Source: Aerococcus mictus
Lineage (GTDB): Bacteria > Bacillota > Bacilli > Lactobacillales > Aerococcaceae
DNA: 64,000 bases
Assembly: GCF_003286595.3 (NCBI RefSeq)
Contig: NZ_CP132985.1
Span: forward strand, 1,798,001-1,862,000
Reading direction: 5' to 3'
The translations under genes and the position numbers were made by a program. The notes beneath the pieces were generated by a model. That model did no database searches. It saw only the letters and a program-made list of their open reading frames with translations, and had not been told where the DNA came from. Each line of letters opens with the position of its first letter. The stretch's first letter is position 1. Below are positions 34,917 through 42,900 of the stretch, piece by piece.

Positions 34917-35342
34917 ATGTCAATGCGTGATCAATTAATTGGTACCTGGCGTTTACTTTCATACGAAACCGAAAAAGACGGCGAAAAGGTTTATCCTTTC
35001 GGCAAGGACGCTAAGGGCTTCATTATGTACAACCCTGATGGCTACATGTCCGCTCAATTATCCAAAGTCGGCCGGACTCCATACGAATCAGGCGATATCC
35101 ACACGGGGACTACCGAAGAAATGGCAGAAGCCGCCCACGGCTATATGGCCTATTCCGGTCGTTTTGAAGTCGACGAAGAAAAAGGGGAAGTTACCCACCA
35201 CATGGACGTCTCCATGAACCCGACTTGGGAAGGCCAAGCTCAACCTCGTGTTGGCCAAATTGACGGCAAGATCCTATCGATCTATAACGGACTCCACCCA
35301 GAAGACCAACTCAAATGGGAACGAGTAGAACCTCATAAATAA
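34917..35342 (+). CDS. Lipocalin-like domain protein
   Basis: 141 residues, Lipocalin_5-type barrel: RDQLIGTWRLLSYETEKDG, GKDAKGFIMYNPDGYMSAQL, YMAYSGRFEVDEEKGEVTHH. No signal peptide, so cytoplasmic. Ligand unknown; family members often accompany oxidoreductases, and an SDR gene follows. AGGAGG 7 nt before ATG. Its stop codon is followed within 5 nt by a family 1 repeat. Confidence 0.85.
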   Translation: MSMRDQLIGTWRLLSYETEKDGEKVYPFGKDAKGFIMYNPDGYMSAQLSKVGRTPYESGDIHTGTTEEMAEAAHGYMAYSGRFEVDEEKGEVTHHMDVSMNPTWEGQAQPRVGQIDGKILSIYNGLHPEDQLKWERVEPHK

Positions 35343-35346
35343 GACT

Positions 35347-35463
35347 GATGCGAGCTGACGACAAAAAGTGAAACGCTGGAAGAAATATGCGGTAAGCCTT
35401 GAAAAGGATTGCCAAATATTTCTGAAGCGGAGTTCACTTTTGTCAGCGAGCAGGTTTGAGAAG
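35347..35463 (+). repeat. Family 1 hairpin repeat behind the lipocalin-like gene
   Basis: Starts GATGCGA at 35347, lower stems GACGACAAAAAGTGAA/TTCACTTTTGTC, CGCT-GGA-AGAAATAT / ATATTTCT-GA-AGCG, ends GAGCAGGTTTGA. Nearly the same arms as the 18.8 and 47.0 kb copies but with GATGCGA rather than GAGTGCGA at the edge. Confidence 0.82.
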
Positions 35464-35696
35464 GATGTGAGGAAGGATCAGTGAGGGAGATTCCTTGGAA
35501 GAAAAGATGATAAGATCAGAAATAAGGATGTGAGAACGCCATCAAAGACTTGAATCACTGGAGGAAAATACCATAAGCGCAGCAAGGCTGTGCGTTGGTA
35601 TTTTCTGAAGTGACTTCAAGGCTGGTGTTCGAACTCAACCTGCTTGGTCGTTCAACTTTTCTGAAAGGACATCCCCTCACCCTTCCGAACTCAACT
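35461..35696 (+). repeat. Nested family 1 elements (type B ends): one unit inserted in the loop of another
   Basis: Outer unit 5' half 35461-35519 (AAGGATGTGAGG...TAAGATCAG) and 3' half 35641-35696 (TTCAACTTTTCTGAAAGGA...CGAACTCAACT) match the uninterrupted unit at 53797-53912. Between them, 35520-35640 is a complete unit with its own AAGGATGTGAG and CGAACTCAAC ends, helices CTTGAA/TTCAAG, CACT/AGTG, GGA/GA loop, and GGAAAATACC/GGTATTTTCT. Confidence 0.8.
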
Positions 35697-35767
35697 AGAG
35701 AGTACAACAATCACATCTTTTATCGTAGAAATAATTGTTAACAAATATTAATAAGGAGGACTCATTT

Positions 35768-36526
35768 ATGGCAAATACCAATCGCGTTGTTGTTGTCACT
35801 GGTGGCGGGTCAGGAATTGGCCTAGCTATCGCTAAAAGCTTTGCAGAGAACGGTGACAAGGTCGCTATTCTCGGTCGGACCAAGGAAAAATTAGACAAGG
35901 CTGCTGAAGGACATGAAAATCTTTATGGCTTCCCTTGTGACATCCAAGTTGAAGACGAAGTCAAAGCAACCACCGAAGCTATCGCCAAAGAACTCGGTGA
36001 CATTGATGTCTTAGTCAATAATGCCGGTTTACAAAGAATTCATTCCGTGGAAGACTTCCCACTTTCTGACTGGGACCAAGTGATCGGTACCATCTTAACC
36101 GGTACCTTCCTCATGACCAAGTACTCCCTCCCCTACATGACTAAAAATGAATGGGGTCGGGTCATTACGATTTCTTCTGGTCATGGTCGTCGTCCAGATA
36201 AATACAAGTCAGCTTATGTGGCGGCTAAACACGGTCAAATCGGTTTCACCAATACCGTAGCTATGGAATATGCCCAAGCTGGCGTGACCGCTAACTCCAT
36301 CCTACCAGGTGCTACCAATACTGACTTAATCCAAAATCAATTAGGTGACCTGGCTGAAAAAGATGGCACTTCCAAACAAGAAGCGCTAGAAACCCATATC
36401 TTAGGGGCTCAATGGATGAAAGAACTCATTGAACCAGAAGAAATTGGTGCACTAGCGGTCTTCTTAGCTTCTGACGGTGCCGCTAAGATTACCGGCGAAG
36501 CAATCGGAATCACCGGTGGCGAATAG
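35768..36526 (+). CDS. Short-chain dehydrogenase/reductase
   Basis: 252 residues from ATG 35768 (AAGGAGG upstream). NAD(P) motif VVVTGGGSGIGLAIAKSF, NNAGLQR, catalytic Ser in TISSGHGRR and Tyr-Lys in YVAAKHG. Closest by eye to the 3-hydroxybutyrate/gluconate type branch of classical SDRs. The GRT motif after strand 2 (ILGRTKEK) suggests NADP preference. Substrate unknown. Confidence 0.9.
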   Translation: MANTNRVVVVTGGGSGIGLAIAKSFAENGDKVAILGRTKEKLDKAAEGHENLYGFPCDIQVEDEVKATTEAIAKELGDIDVLVNNAGLQRIHSVEDFPLSDWDQVIGTILTGTFLMTKYSLPYMTKNEWGRVITISSGHGRRPDKYKSAYVAAKHGQIGFTNTVAMEYAQAGVTANSILPGATNTDLIQNQLGDLAEKDGTSKQEALETHILGAQWMKELIEPEEIGALAVFLASDGAAKITGEAIGITGGE

Positions 36527-36548
36527 AATAAAACTGCTGATAAACCAG

Positions 36549-36585
36549 CAAAAAAGCCGACGTTCACGAAGAGCGTCGGCTTTTC
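36549..36585. terminator. Terminator of the SDR gene
   Basis: AAAAGCCGACG/CGTCGGCTTTT with a 10-nt loop; symmetric, so able to act on both strands. Confidence 0.85.
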
Positions 36586-36674
36586 TATTTCCCAATAGGT
36601 CAGCTACATCAGTTGGTGACAATTTATGCTATCCTTTATAAGGTGGCAACTGCCCTAGAATGGGGGTGTTTATC

Positions 36675-36776
36675 ATGATTAAGGAAATCTGTACTCTCAT
36701 CGTTGCCCCACTTTTAGTGGGAATAGTTATTGAACTATTCAAACGATACCTTGATCGGACGGACAACGATGATTAG
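36675..36776 (+). CDS. Fst-family type I toxin peptide
   Basis: 33 residues, MIKEICTLIVAPLLVGIVIE followed by LFKRYLDRTDNDD: one membrane helix with the Fst/TxpA signature (APLLVGxVxELFxxWLD-like) and a charged C-terminal tail. Membrane-active toxin of the par type first known from pAD1 of Enterococcus. The 5' UTR segment GTGGCAACT (36642-36650 region) pairs with AGTTGCCAC just after the stop, the long-range helix expected of a stable toxin mRNA. Convergent antitoxin RNA at 36812-36883. No plasmid genes nearby, so a chromosomal locus. Confidence 0.87.
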   Translation: MIKEICTLIVAPLLVGIVIELFKRYLDRTDNDD

Positions 36777-36811
36777 TTGCCACAAGGACACACGCTCAGG
36801 CCCGCATGAGT

Positions 36812-36850
36812 GAAAAAAAGAGCCAGGAAGTCGCACCTTCCTGGCTCTTG
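36812..36850. terminator. Shared bidirectional terminator of the Fst-type locus
   Basis: AGAGCCAGGAAG/CTTCCTGGCTCT with A7 on the left side (T7 for the minus-strand RNA). Its overlap provides toxin mRNA-antitoxin RNA complementarity, as in par. Confidence 0.88.
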
Positions 36851-36883
36851 TGTTTACCACGGCGGATATCTGTACTCTTCCGC
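36812..36883 (-). ncRNA. Antitoxin RNA (RNA II) of the Fst-type locus
   Basis: About 70 nt from the promoter at 36918-36890 to the terminator. Contains the complement of ATCTGTACTCT, which occurs at 36687-36697 in the toxin start region and again at 36870-36880: the DRa-type direct repeat. The 5' hairpin GCGGA/TCCGC displays this segment in its loop. GTTGCC-type repeats near 36701 and 36776 resemble DRb. Confidence 0.82.
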
Positions 36884-36889
36884 ATTTAT

Positions 36890-36918
36890 ATTATAACATG
36901 AGTCCACACTTCTGTCAG
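36890..36918 (-). promoter_or_regulatory. Antitoxin RNA promoter
   Basis: CTGACA at 36918-36913, 17-nt spacer, TATAAT at 36895-36890. Strong, as needed for excess antitoxin. Confidence 0.85.
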
Positions 36919-36963
36919 TTTAATGGCTGAAGATCTTAGACAATAAATTTCCCTAAAGGATGG

Positions 36964-37131
36964 CTATTTCTTCATATAAGCTTTAATCCCAAAATGAACA
37001 AGCGCAAAGACAAAGTAGGCGATTGTTGCTCCAAAGTTATAGAAATCAATGTCCAAAAATAGATTGAGTAGTAAGGTTAGCAGGAATACTCCACCCATAA
37101 CGGTTAGTGTCTCATTAAGTGCTTTATTCAT
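36964..37131 (-). CDS. Small two-span membrane protein, unknown
   Basis: 55 residues from ATG 37131 (MNKALNETLTVMGGVFLLTL), AAAGAAGGA upstream. Two hydrophobic segments (about 8-25 and 31-49) and a basic tail KAYMKK. I do not recognise the family. Isolated between the toxin locus and DUF2974; reads away from the latter. Confidence 0.6.
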   Translation of the reverse strand: MNKALNETLTVMGGVFLLTLLLNLFLDIDFYNFGATIAYFVFALVHFGIKAYMKK

Positions 37132-37300
37132 AAAAATCCTTCTTTCCGATAATGATGTCACTGATCACTTTCGAGTATAGGTAATTTCTGATTAAGAACT
37201 CTTTCCATTTTCAGCCTAACAAGTATTTAAATAGCATACAAACAATTAGCTCATATAAATAACAAAAAAACAATTTAATTAAAAGATTATTAAGGTATGT

Positions 37301-37337
37301 AAAAAACAGCCATCCCACGCCCATGGGATGGCTGTTA
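37301..37337 (-). terminator. Terminator downstream of the DUF2974 gene
   Basis: Minus strand AACAGCCATCCCA/TGGGATGGCTGTT followed by T6, about 70 nt beyond the stop. Confidence 0.88.
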
Positions 37338-37400
37338 TGCTTTTTAAAGCGGGAAATTTCGCCCTTCCGCACTTTTATGATGCCATAAATTAACCTGTTT
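37338..37400 (-). ncRNA. Possible orphan RNA II-like transcript
   Basis: Directly behind the DUF2974 stop the minus strand has TTGAAA, 18 nt, TCATAA, then TGCGGAAGGGCG...TCCCGC, a hairpin like the 5' hairpin of the antitoxin RNA (TGCGGAAGAGTA...TCCGC) but with another loop, ending in the terminator at 37301-37337. No Fst-like frame is seen on the plus strand next to it. Could simply be the 3' UTR of DUF2974. Confidence 0.3.
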
Positions 37401-37405
37401 TCAAA

Positions 37406-39121
37406 CTATTTTTCTTCCCAGTGGTCGATGAAGTCATAGAGTTCACTTTCCCGTTGGTAGATGATTAAGGACACCACCATAACTAAGCCCAGGAGAATGA
37501 AGCCAAGAGCCAGGAGGATGGGCAGGTAGGCAGAAAGGCGGGGTTGCCCGATGAGGAGAATGCCCATGGCAAAAGTCGCTAGCGACAGCACAATCCCGCT
37601 CACCGGAATATCCCAGTGATCAGTATGGATGCGGTAAAATTGCCAAACCCGGATCAGACTTAGGCCAATCATCCACACCCCCACTTGAATAGGCAGGAAG
37701 CGGCCGCCAAAATAAATGCCCGCTCCTGAGAGAATAAAGGCTAAAAGTGCCGCCAACAAGTAAGTCCCCCGTAAGCGCGACCCAGGCTGGGTCCAAAAGT
37801 AACGCAGGTCCCAGAGTCCCGAAATAAAGATAATTAAGAGGAAAAAACCTGCTAGAAAGCTTAAGTCATAACTGGGTTTGATCAGAAGAACCAAGCCCGA
37901 AAAGATTAAGGCGCCCCCAACCAAGACGCTCACCCAGGGTTGGTCATGGTGCCAGGCACTCACTTGTTGAAGGACTTCATTCTTGATGGATTGGGGATAA
38001 TAAGTGTCCTCACTAGTCTGACGTCTACGCTTCAAGGCCCGCCCAATCAATACCAAGTCATTCAAGGTCGACATCAGAAAGCGCTGGGTCGACCGGTCTA
38101 AAGACTTGCCTTCCCGGTACAAATTACCAATAAAGCCAGAGAAGTCTTTGTCAATATCTTTAAAACTATCGATACCGGTTTGGTTTAAAAGTTCAAAGAC
38201 TAGGAAGAAGAAGCGTTCAATATTTTCTTGCCCCTGCCATAGCATCCAGACATTCATAGTGGCTTGGGCCAACTGACTGGTAGGAGTGGTGCTTTGAACC
38301 TGCTCAAAGTGAGTATCTTCTACTTCCCACATCTCCATCAGGTGCTGCATGAGGGAAATCCCCGAACTTCTCACCACCACGGGCTTAACCGCCGCATAGA
38401 GAATGATCCCAATCAGGGAATCCTCGGGCACATATTCATGGATCCGCCCTTGAATCCGGTGAAAGTTTTCCTGGGCTAGAGTTTCACGGTGAATACCAGG
38501 CGAATCAAAGGCGTACACCGCGCTCAGGCGGTCTTGGTAAGCTTTGTCTTGTTGAATAGAAGCAACAATAGCCAAGTTACCGCCTTTGGAATGACCGGAA
38601 ACAATGATGGTTTGCTCAGGGTCAGTCGGATAATCGAGCACCTGACGCAGGTAGTCCGTGGCTGACTTTTGTGAGGGCATGGCTTTTTGGTAGGCCAGTT
38701 TGAAATTCTCCCGCCAACCAACTAAGTGATCGTCAGTTCCTCGAAAGGCAATGATCTTAAAGTGATCAGGCACTTCCACCACCAAGGCCGCAAATTGAAG
38801 TACCGCCTCCCGGTTCAACTGGGAATCAAAGCCATAGAGACGGACGTCTTGAAAGCGCTGGCTGTCCACCATGGCTTCCAAAAGCTCATAGCGGCCGTCC
38901 ATGATCCACTGCCACAAACCTTGAAAAGAATAGTCTTGGTCCTTTAAAGCCTGGTAGAGGGTGGACAAACCCCAATAGTCCTCTCCACTCAAATCACTCG
39001 GCAAAAGCCCAGCGATAGGCAGATTACTCAACTCCGTTAAAGCCGCAATATCCACCTCATTGAGCGCCAAATCGGAAAAGGACTGGTCCTTATGAGCCTT
39101 GAGATAATCAACAATCCGCAT
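37406..39121 (-). CDS. DUF2974 alpha/beta-hydrolase with C-terminal membrane segments
   Basis: 571 residues from ATG 39121 (MRIVDYLKAHKDQSF), AGGAGG 6 nt upstream. N-terminal half is a lipase-like alpha/beta hydrolase: nucleophile elbow VSGHSKGGNLAIVAS, a later DSPGIHRETLA and VPEDSLIGII. C-terminal ~170 residues carry about six short hydrophobic segments. The DUF2974 soluble proteins lack this tail, so here the enzyme is membrane bound. Substrate unknown; lipid or acylated compound is inference. The leader contains an attenuator (39178-39211). Confidence 0.85.
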   Translation of the reverse strand: MRIVDYLKAHKDQSFSDLALNEVDIAALTELSNLPIAGLLPSDLSGEDYWGLSTLYQALKDQDYSFQGLWQWIMDGRYELLEAMVDSQRFQDVRLYGFDSQLNREAVLQFAALVVEVPDHFKIIAFRGTDDHLVGWRENFKLAYQKAMPSQKSATDYLRQVLDYPTDPEQTIIVSGHSKGGNLAIVASIQQDKAYQDRLSAVYAFDSPGIHRETLAQENFHRIQGRIHEYVPEDSLIGIILYAAVKPVVVRSSGISLMQHLMEMWEVEDTHFEQVQSTTPTSQLAQATMNVWMLWQGQENIERFFFLVFELLNQTGIDSFKDIDKDFSGFIGNLYREGKSLDRSTQRFLMSTLNDLVLIGRALKRRRQTSEDTYYPQSIKNEVLQQVSAWHHDQPWVSVLVGGALIFSGLVLLIKPSYDLSFLAGFFLLIIFISGLWDLRYFWTQPGSRLRGTYLLAALLAFILSGAGIYFGGRFLPIQVGVWMIGLSLIRVWQFYRIHTDHWDIPVSGIVLSLATFAMGILLIGQPRLSAYLPILLALGFILLGLVMVVSLIIYQRESELYDFIDHWEEK

Positions 39122-39177
39122 CACTACCCTCCTCACAGTTTATACTTAACCCTATTATAGAGAATCCAGCTAGAAAA

Positions 39178-39260
39178 ACAAAAAAACAACCCACTGTCTG
39201 AGTGGGTTGTAAAGGAAAAAAACAAAAATGAAAGGATGATGCAATCTCTCGATTGCTTCG
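39178..39260 (-). ncRNA. Attenuated leader or small RNA upstream of DUF2974
   Basis: From the promoter at 39294-39266 transcription would run through a hairpin (GCAATC-GAGA-GATTGC) and end at ACAACCCAC/GTGGGTTGT followed by T7 (39178). The product would be about 80 nt. The DUF2974 gene starts 57 nt further, so the element is either an attenuator or an independent small RNA. Confidence 0.5.
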
Positions 39261-39265
39261 CATCT

Positions 39266-39306
39266 ATTGTAACACGATCTCCTAACATATGTAAGGGCTT
39301 ACATAT
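39266..39306 (-). promoter_or_regulatory. Promoter with inverted-repeat operator upstream of DUF2974
   Basis: -35 TTACAT at 39294-39289, 17-nt spacer, -10 TACAAT at 39271-39266. The perfect inverted repeat ATATGTAA-GGGC-TTACATAT (39287-39306) covers the -35 box, so a dimeric repressor probably acts here. Confidence 0.65.
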
Positions 39307-39367
39307 ACTTTTTTGAAATTTTTCCCATAACTATTTACTTATTTATAACTTTCCTCAAACGATCAGT

Positions 39368-40555
39368 CTATTTCTGCTTTTGGTAGACCTTAACCTTTAG
39401 ATAATCGCTCTCAGAACTAAGAGGCGGTACTGGAAAATCATCAGGCAGGTGGAAACTTTCTACTAAGTTAATCTGATGCCCACCAGCCTTGGCTCCCTGG
39501 TTAATATCCGCCTGGAAGGCTTTGGGCGAATAGTTGGCCGCATTGGTGGAACAGATCAGATACCCACCCGGGCTGAGGATCTCCAGGGCATCGTGGACCA
39601 GTTGGGGGTATTGTTCCGTCACCTTGAAGATCTGCTTACCATTACGAGCAAAACTGGGCGGGTCCATCACGATCACATCATAGGTCAGGCCATGGCGCTT
39701 AGCATAGGCAAAATAATCAAAGGTATCCATAACATAAACCTTATGATTATCTCCTAGGTCGATCCCATTGGCTGCAAACTGTTCGGCAGTGAGTTCCTTG
39801 GTCCGGTTGGCCAGGTCCACTGAAGTAGTTGACACGGCCCCACCCATAGCAGCCGCCAGAGAAAAGGCTCCGGTATAGGAAAAAGTGTTGAGCACCCGTT
39901 TTCCCAAGGCTAATCTTGACATCAGGTAATCGCGGACCAGTCTCTGGTCTAGGAAGATCCCGGTCATCCAGCCGTCTGCCAGCCGGGTCACATAATTGAT
40001 CCCGTTCTCCTTAATCATTACCGGTTGGTCTGTTGCTCGGCCCCAGAGTCTTTCATTTTTATGAGGGACGGCTTGGCTCTTGAAGCGGTTTTTCCCTTCC
40101 ATGGCAATGGCTTCAGGATAGACTGCCTTTAAGGCTTCATTAATGGCTGCTTTGTTCTGATAAATTCCTAGAGAATACCATTGCAGGAGCAAGTAGCCGG
40201 CATAATAATCCACCGTCAAGCCCCCTAAACCATCGCCCTCCCCGTTAAAGACCCGGAAGGCCGTGGTCAAGTCATCGTGGAAGAGCCCCTGGCGCTTGTC
40301 CTTGGCGCTTTGGAAGAGATCTTGGAAGAAGTCTTGCCCCCACTTGGTCTGGCGGTCATAGCTATAGATCCAACCGATACCCTTGTTTTGTCGGGCCAGG
40401 TAGGCTAAGGCAAGAAAGTCGCCGGCTTGGTCTTGGACTTGGACCAGGTCGCCCTCTTCAAAGTGGGGCGGCTTGACGAAGTCCTGTTCTTTTAATAATA
40501 AGCGTCCCGCGCGAGCCGCTTGACTGGCGCGTTTCTTCAGAGTGAGTGTTCGCAT
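39368..40555 (-). CDS. Class I SAM-dependent rRNA methyltransferase, RlmI/YccW-like
   Basis: 395 residues: N-terminal PUA-like RNA-binding domain (GDLVQVQDQAGDFLALAYL), middle EEHD-like domain, SAM motif LNTFSYTGAFSLAAAMGG, and catalytic-type VIVMDPPSFARNGK. E. coli RlmI makes m5C1962 in 23S rRNA; the exact target here is inference. Starts 3 nt after the VanZ gene stop. Confidence 0.88.
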   Translation of the reverse strand: MRTLTLKKRASQAARAGRLLLKEQDFVKPPHFEEGDLVQVQDQAGDFLALAYLARQNKGIGWIYSYDRQTKWGQDFFQDLFQSAKDKRQGLFHDDLTTAFRVFNGEGDGLGGLTVDYYAGYLLLQWYSLGIYQNKAAINEALKAVYPEAIAMEGKNRFKSQAVPHKNERLWGRATDQPVMIKENGINYVTRLADGWMTGIFLDQRLVRDYLMSRLALGKRVLNTFSYTGAFSLAAAMGGAVSTTSVDLANRTKELTAEQFAANGIDLGDNHKVYVMDTFDYFAYAKRHGLTYDVIVMDPPSFARNGKQIFKVTEQYPQLVHDALEILSPGGYLICSTNAANYSPKAFQADINQGAKAGGHQINLVESFHLPDDFPVPPLSSESDYLKVKVYQKQK

Positions 40556-40558
40556 ACT

Positions 40559-41209
40559 TTACCTGCTTTCATGTTTCATTAGGAAGAAATGTTTAAAGTC
40601 ATAGGCAAAATGGCCAATCACCACGCCCATACTGTTAAAAATCACGTCATCAATATGGCCAAGGCCCGTCCCCAGGAAGAGCTGGCCACATTCAATCATA
40701 AAGGAAAAGCCCATCCCCATAAGGAGGACCCGGAAGAAACTCCGTTGTCCGCGGAAGAAATAGGCCAGCAACCAGCCAAAGGGAATAAACCACAAGACAT
40801 TGCCAAAAAAGTTATACCAATAGGAAAAACTGGAATCCCCATAGGCCAGTTTAATGGTATCCACCAAGGGCAACCAATGGAAGTCCTTTAAAGAGACACC
40901 AGGGACCAGGGATAAACGCCACCACTGCCAGTCGTAACGCAAGACCGTGAGGTGAAGGAGGAGGACCAAGTAGATAAAGAAGGTTAAGACGTGGCCGTAC
41001 TTGGACCAATCGACCTGCCACTGGGGTTGGCGGCGCTTTTTAAGATAGGCGATTAAGACGGAAATAGCGATAAAAATTAAAACATAGAGGATGGTTTTAT
41101 CCAGGGAAAAAACTAAGAGGCGGATCAGGGGAAAATGATTCACCCGGTCCGCCAATAAGTAAGCGAGTAAGTGATAAAGGGGGCCGAGAAAAATCATCGA
41201 GAAATCCAC
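40559..41209 (-). CDS. VanZ family membrane protein
   Basis: 216 residues, about five membrane segments. VanZ-type core: LVLLLHLTVLRYDWQWWRLS, FGNVLWFIPFGWLLAYFFRG, and SFMIECGQLFLGTGLGHIDDV. Starts GTG 41209 or ATG 41197 (GGGG box abuts the GTG). VanZ proteins give low-level teicoplanin resistance in vanA clusters, but chromosomal homologues such as this have unknown roles. Operon with the RlmI-like gene. Confidence 0.87.
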   Translation of the reverse strand: MDFSMIFLGPLYHLLAYLLADRVNHFPLIRLLVFSLDKTILYVLIFIAISVLIAYLKKRRQPQWQVDWSKYGHVLTFFIYLVLLLHLTVLRYDWQWWRLSLVPGVSLKDFHWLPLVDTIKLAYGDSSFSYWYNFFGNVLWFIPFGWLLAYFFRGQRSFFRVLLMGMGFSFMIECGQLFLGTGLGHIDDVIFNSMGVVIGHFAYDFKHFFLMKHESR

Positions 41210-41222
41210 TCCCCACTAATCC

Positions 41223-41272
41223 AGCTATTTTGCTTGACCGCTAGGCTTTTATAGGGGTCAAGCAAACAGCTT
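41223..41272. other. Long inverted repeat between the histidine kinase and VanZ genes
   Basis: AGCTATTTTGCTTGACC pairs with GGTCAAGCAAACAGCT around a ~16-nt loop; no T-run, so not a standard terminator. Confidence 0.55.
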
Positions 41273-41386
41273 ATCTTTATCAGTATCGCTTTTAGCATCC
41301 TAGCTGGATAGGAATAGGTAGACATGAAGAAGGTCTCCTTCTGGTTAATTTTTTTGAACGCCCCCTGGCACGTCCCGCTTGAGGAT

Positions 41387-42898
41387 CTAGCTGGGATCAG
41401 TTGGGTCAGAGGCGTCGTCACTTGTTTGCGAGTCACTGGTCGTCGACTCTTGCTTTTTATTTTTAGCCTTGATTTGACTTTCAGGCGGGAAACGCAGGGT
41501 AAACTGGGTGCCCTTATCCACTTCGCTAGTCACCCGGATATCGGCTTGGTGGACTTTCATAAGTTGCTTCACAATGGATAAACCAAGGCCGGATTCCCCA
41601 TAAGCTGAAGCCTTACGTGACTGGTCGACCTTATAGAAGCGTTCCCAAATATTGGCTAATTCGCTCTCGGTCATCCCGATCCCGGTGTCGCGCACGCGAA
41701 TGGTGGTCCACTGGTCTTCGCCGAGGGCAGCATCGATGGTGATGGTGCCGGATTCAGTAAATTGAATGGCATTGTGGACCAGGTTAAAAATAATTTGCCG
41801 GAAGCGGTCCATATCGGCATAAACCGTTAAATCATCGGGACAATGCAAGACAATCCGGTCGTCCTTCTTATCGGTCAGTTCCTTAGCCTGGATCACCAGT
41901 TCTTCTAGAACCGACTTAACGGGAAAAGTCACCCGGTTAAGGACAATTTCATGGGCCCGGATTTTCTCATAGTCCAAGTTATCGTTAACTAAACGGATCA
42001 AGCGCTGGGTTTCCTTGTGCAAGAGCTCCAAGCTCCGTTCTTCCTTGTCCTTGGGGAAGATATGGTAGCGCAAGCCCTCCAAGAGGCCGTTCATGGTAGT
42101 GAGCGGGGTCCGCAATTCGTGGGCGATATCCATAATCAATTGATGGCGCATACTTTCTTGGCGCTCGATCTCTACTTCCGATTCGGCGAGGGAAGCCGTC
42201 ATATCGTTGAAGTCATCAGCCAAGTCATCTAACTCATCGCGGTGGGCGGAAGGGATTTGCAGATAATGGCCTTGGGTTACCGAGCGCGTAGCCTGACGCA
42301 GGCGGTTGATCCGCGAAGTTTGGTAGCGGGCCATCATAATGGCGAGGATCACCGCGGCTACCACCGAAATCGCCACACCTTGAAAGATATTGGCCTTTAA
42401 CTTGTTAATGGTTTGGCGAATCCCACCCGCGGCCTGGCCAATCACCAAATAACCCGAGTAGTCGCCCGAATCGCCGTCTTCTAAGGGGACGGCAATGGCA
42501 TAGGCATCGGGACTATCCCCTGTAAAGCCCAGGTCGAAGTCAAACAAGCCTAAGCGGCCCTTTTCTTTCATGAAAACAATGTCATCTTGGGGCAAGCCTT
42601 GTTCCGCATAGTCGCCATTATCCTTGTCAGTGAGGGACTGGGGATAAATGCGTTGGTTATCCGCGTTATACCAGAAAATCTTAATCTGAAAGGAATCTTC
42701 AAACCAATTCTGGGCCTCTTCTAGCATCTCGCGAGACACTTGCCGGCCTTGGATTTCGGAATAGACGGTCTCCAAATCATCAAAGACCTGTTGGTAGATC
42801 TGACTCTCCGTGTAACGAAAAAAGGTAAAGGAGAGTCCACACACCGTCACCAAGACCAAAATCGCAAAGGAAGCTAATTGTTGGTATAAGTAACGCAA
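41387..42898 (-). CDS. Sensor histidine kinase
   Basis: 503 residues. Membrane segments at about 8-28 and 170-192 enclose a ~140-residue extracellular sensor; HAMP follows (SRINRLRQATRSVTQGHYLQ), then HisKA with MDIAHELRTPLTTMNG (phospho-acceptor His), N box LVHNAIQFT, G1 VRDTGIGM and G2 GLGLSIVKQLM. C-terminus ends in a Ser/Asp/Thr-rich tail after the ATPase domain. Gap of 2 nt after the response regulator. Stimulus unknown. Confidence 0.95.
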   Translation of the reverse strand: MRYLYQQLASFAILVLVTVCGLSFTFFRYTESQIYQQVFDDLETVYSEIQGRQVSREMLEEAQNWFEDSFQIKIFWYNADNQRIYPQSLTDKDNGDYAEQGLPQDDIVFMKEKGRLGLFDFDLGFTGDSPDAYAIAVPLEDGDSGDYSGYLVIGQAAGGIRQTINKLKANIFQGVAISVVAAVILAIMMARYQTSRINRLRQATRSVTQGHYLQIPSAHRDELDDLADDFNDMTASLAESEVEIERQESMRHQLIMDIAHELRTPLTTMNGLLEGLRYHIFPKDKEERSLELLHKETQRLIRLVNDNLDYEKIRAHEIVLNRVTFPVKSVLEELVIQAKELTDKKDDRIVLHCPDDLTVYADMDRFRQIIFNLVHNAIQFTESGTITIDAALGEDQWTTIRVRDTGIGMTESELANIWERFYKVDQSRKASAYGESGLGLSIVKQLMKVHQADIRVTSEVDKGTQFTLRFPPESQIKAKNKKQESTTSDSQTSDDASDPTDPS

Positions 42899-42900
42899 GT

